Position numbers and translations under genes: made by a program. 64,000 bases of DNA from Nautilus pompilius (Eukaryota; Mollusca; Cephalopoda; Nautilida; Nautilidae): contig JACATO010000968.1 in the NCBI GenBank assembly GCA_018389105.1, forward strand, positions 398,501 through 462,500, in the 5' to 3' direction. Below the pieces are notes generated by a model. The model made no database searches. It was not told the DNA's origin and was given only the letters and a program-made list of their open reading frames with translations. Below are positions 63,740-64,000 of this stretch, piece by piece (position 1 is the stretch's first letter; the number at the start of each line of letters is the position of its first letter).

Positions 63740-64000
63740 AAAAATAACAACACATAATAGAATCAAGTTTCATGTGTAAAAATGCAACCCTCCATACTAA
63801 GCTCAGCTGTGACTGGTTGTCATTGGAGCAATCAAAATGTGCTCCGTCTACAGAAGGACGATAAAAGTATAGGCAGCGACATCGTTGTACTGTGGTGGAT
63901 TACTATGGTTTCTGGGAAGGACGTATTATGCGGCAATCGTATAGAAATCAGAGTCTTAGCTAGTAAGGGCTTCTTTATGCGGCAGGTTGCAGCGCCTCTT
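63740..64000 (+). mobile_element. Tc1-like element copy B, 5' end, cut by window edge
   Basis: The leader (CATGTGTAAAAATGCAA..., GTGACTGGTTGTCAT) and start region align with 28,860-29,140. Shared words include GTGTAAAA-ATG, TGGTTGTCAT (TGATTGTCAT in copy A), GGAAGGAC-TAT and AGAAAT...TTAGCTA. The left boundary is approximate because no terminal repeat was resolved. The rest lies beyond the window. Confidence 0.7.
63905..64000 (+). CDS. Tc1-like transposase N-terminus, open to the window edge
   Basis: ATG at 63,905 opens a frame with no stop for all 32 codons to the end of the window. It begins MVSGKDVLCGNRIEIRVLAS. Against copy A (MAPRKDISYEKRKEIKLIAN) it keeps the pattern M-x-x-x-K-D, R-x-E-I and A at matching positions. 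This is the start of the N-terminal HTH DNA-binding region. Whether the rest is intact cannot be told here. The partial alignment suggests a sister copy separated for a long time, or a subfamily. Confidence 0.6.
   Translation, partial: MVSGKDVLCGNRIEIRVLASKGFFMRQVAAPL

Noticed and set aside
62150-63770. Very AT-rich region as a nuclear copy of mitochondrial DNA
   Set aside because: No mitochondrial protein or rRNA motif could be read on either strand.

Overview
This is AT-rich, gene-poor eukaryotic (metazoan) DNA. The coding potential is short and broken, there are long simple-sequence tracts, and almost everything recognisable is a decayed transposable element. The mix (Tc1/mariner, hAT, Tigger-type and piggyBac-type DNA transposons, tRNA-derived SINE-like units, very long GA/CT and TAA microsatellites, CRE-bearing GA minisatellites) fits a large invertebrate genome. 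A mollusc such as a cephalopod is my best guess, but that is inference from repeat style, not a proven assignment. No bacterial operon, rRNA, CRISPR, viral gene or intact host gene is visible.

Layout. At 1-830 lies the 3' part of a Tc1-like element with inner and outer direct repeats. A terminus-to-terminus mariner (835-2117) abuts it, sharing a TATA junction. Two large TAA arrays (3.6 kb and 7.7 kb) flank a GC-richer patch at about 7.1-7.5 kb that carries an ETS-CRE composite and a perfect CRE. A small Tc1 fragment lies at 5.9 kb, and a decayed hAT transposase lies on the minus strand at 11.3-12.25 kb. GA minisatellites carrying TGA(C/T)GTCATTA occur at 15.6 kb and, much expanded, at 26.1-26.8 kb. 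Candidate SINE heads are at 18.0, 24.7, 39.9 and (best) 53.9 kb.

Tc1 relics follow at 28.9-30.1 kb (plus) and 31.4-32.6 kb (minus). The first belongs to the same family as a copy cut by the window end at 63.7-64.0 kb. A broken copy of a repeat-borne protein family (C-terminal HGERFHQ and YCWFLQRE blocks) is at 36.65-37.33 kb. A Tigger/pogo-type non-autonomous element is at 40.8-41.4 kb, and a nearly full-length hAT element with BED finger and dimerisation domain (GTF2IRD2/ZBED-like) is at 44.1-46.5 kb. A 195-bp piggyBac-type MITE with TTAA duplications is at 57.5 kb, and an exact 67-bp tandem duplication is at 63.0 kb.

The genes do not form a pathway. The window reads as an intergenic or intronic graveyard of DNA transposons. 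The only places where host function is worth testing are the ETS-CRE patch (7.1-7.5 kb) and two exon-like segments with good splice signals (16,653-16,738 and 49,751-49,878).
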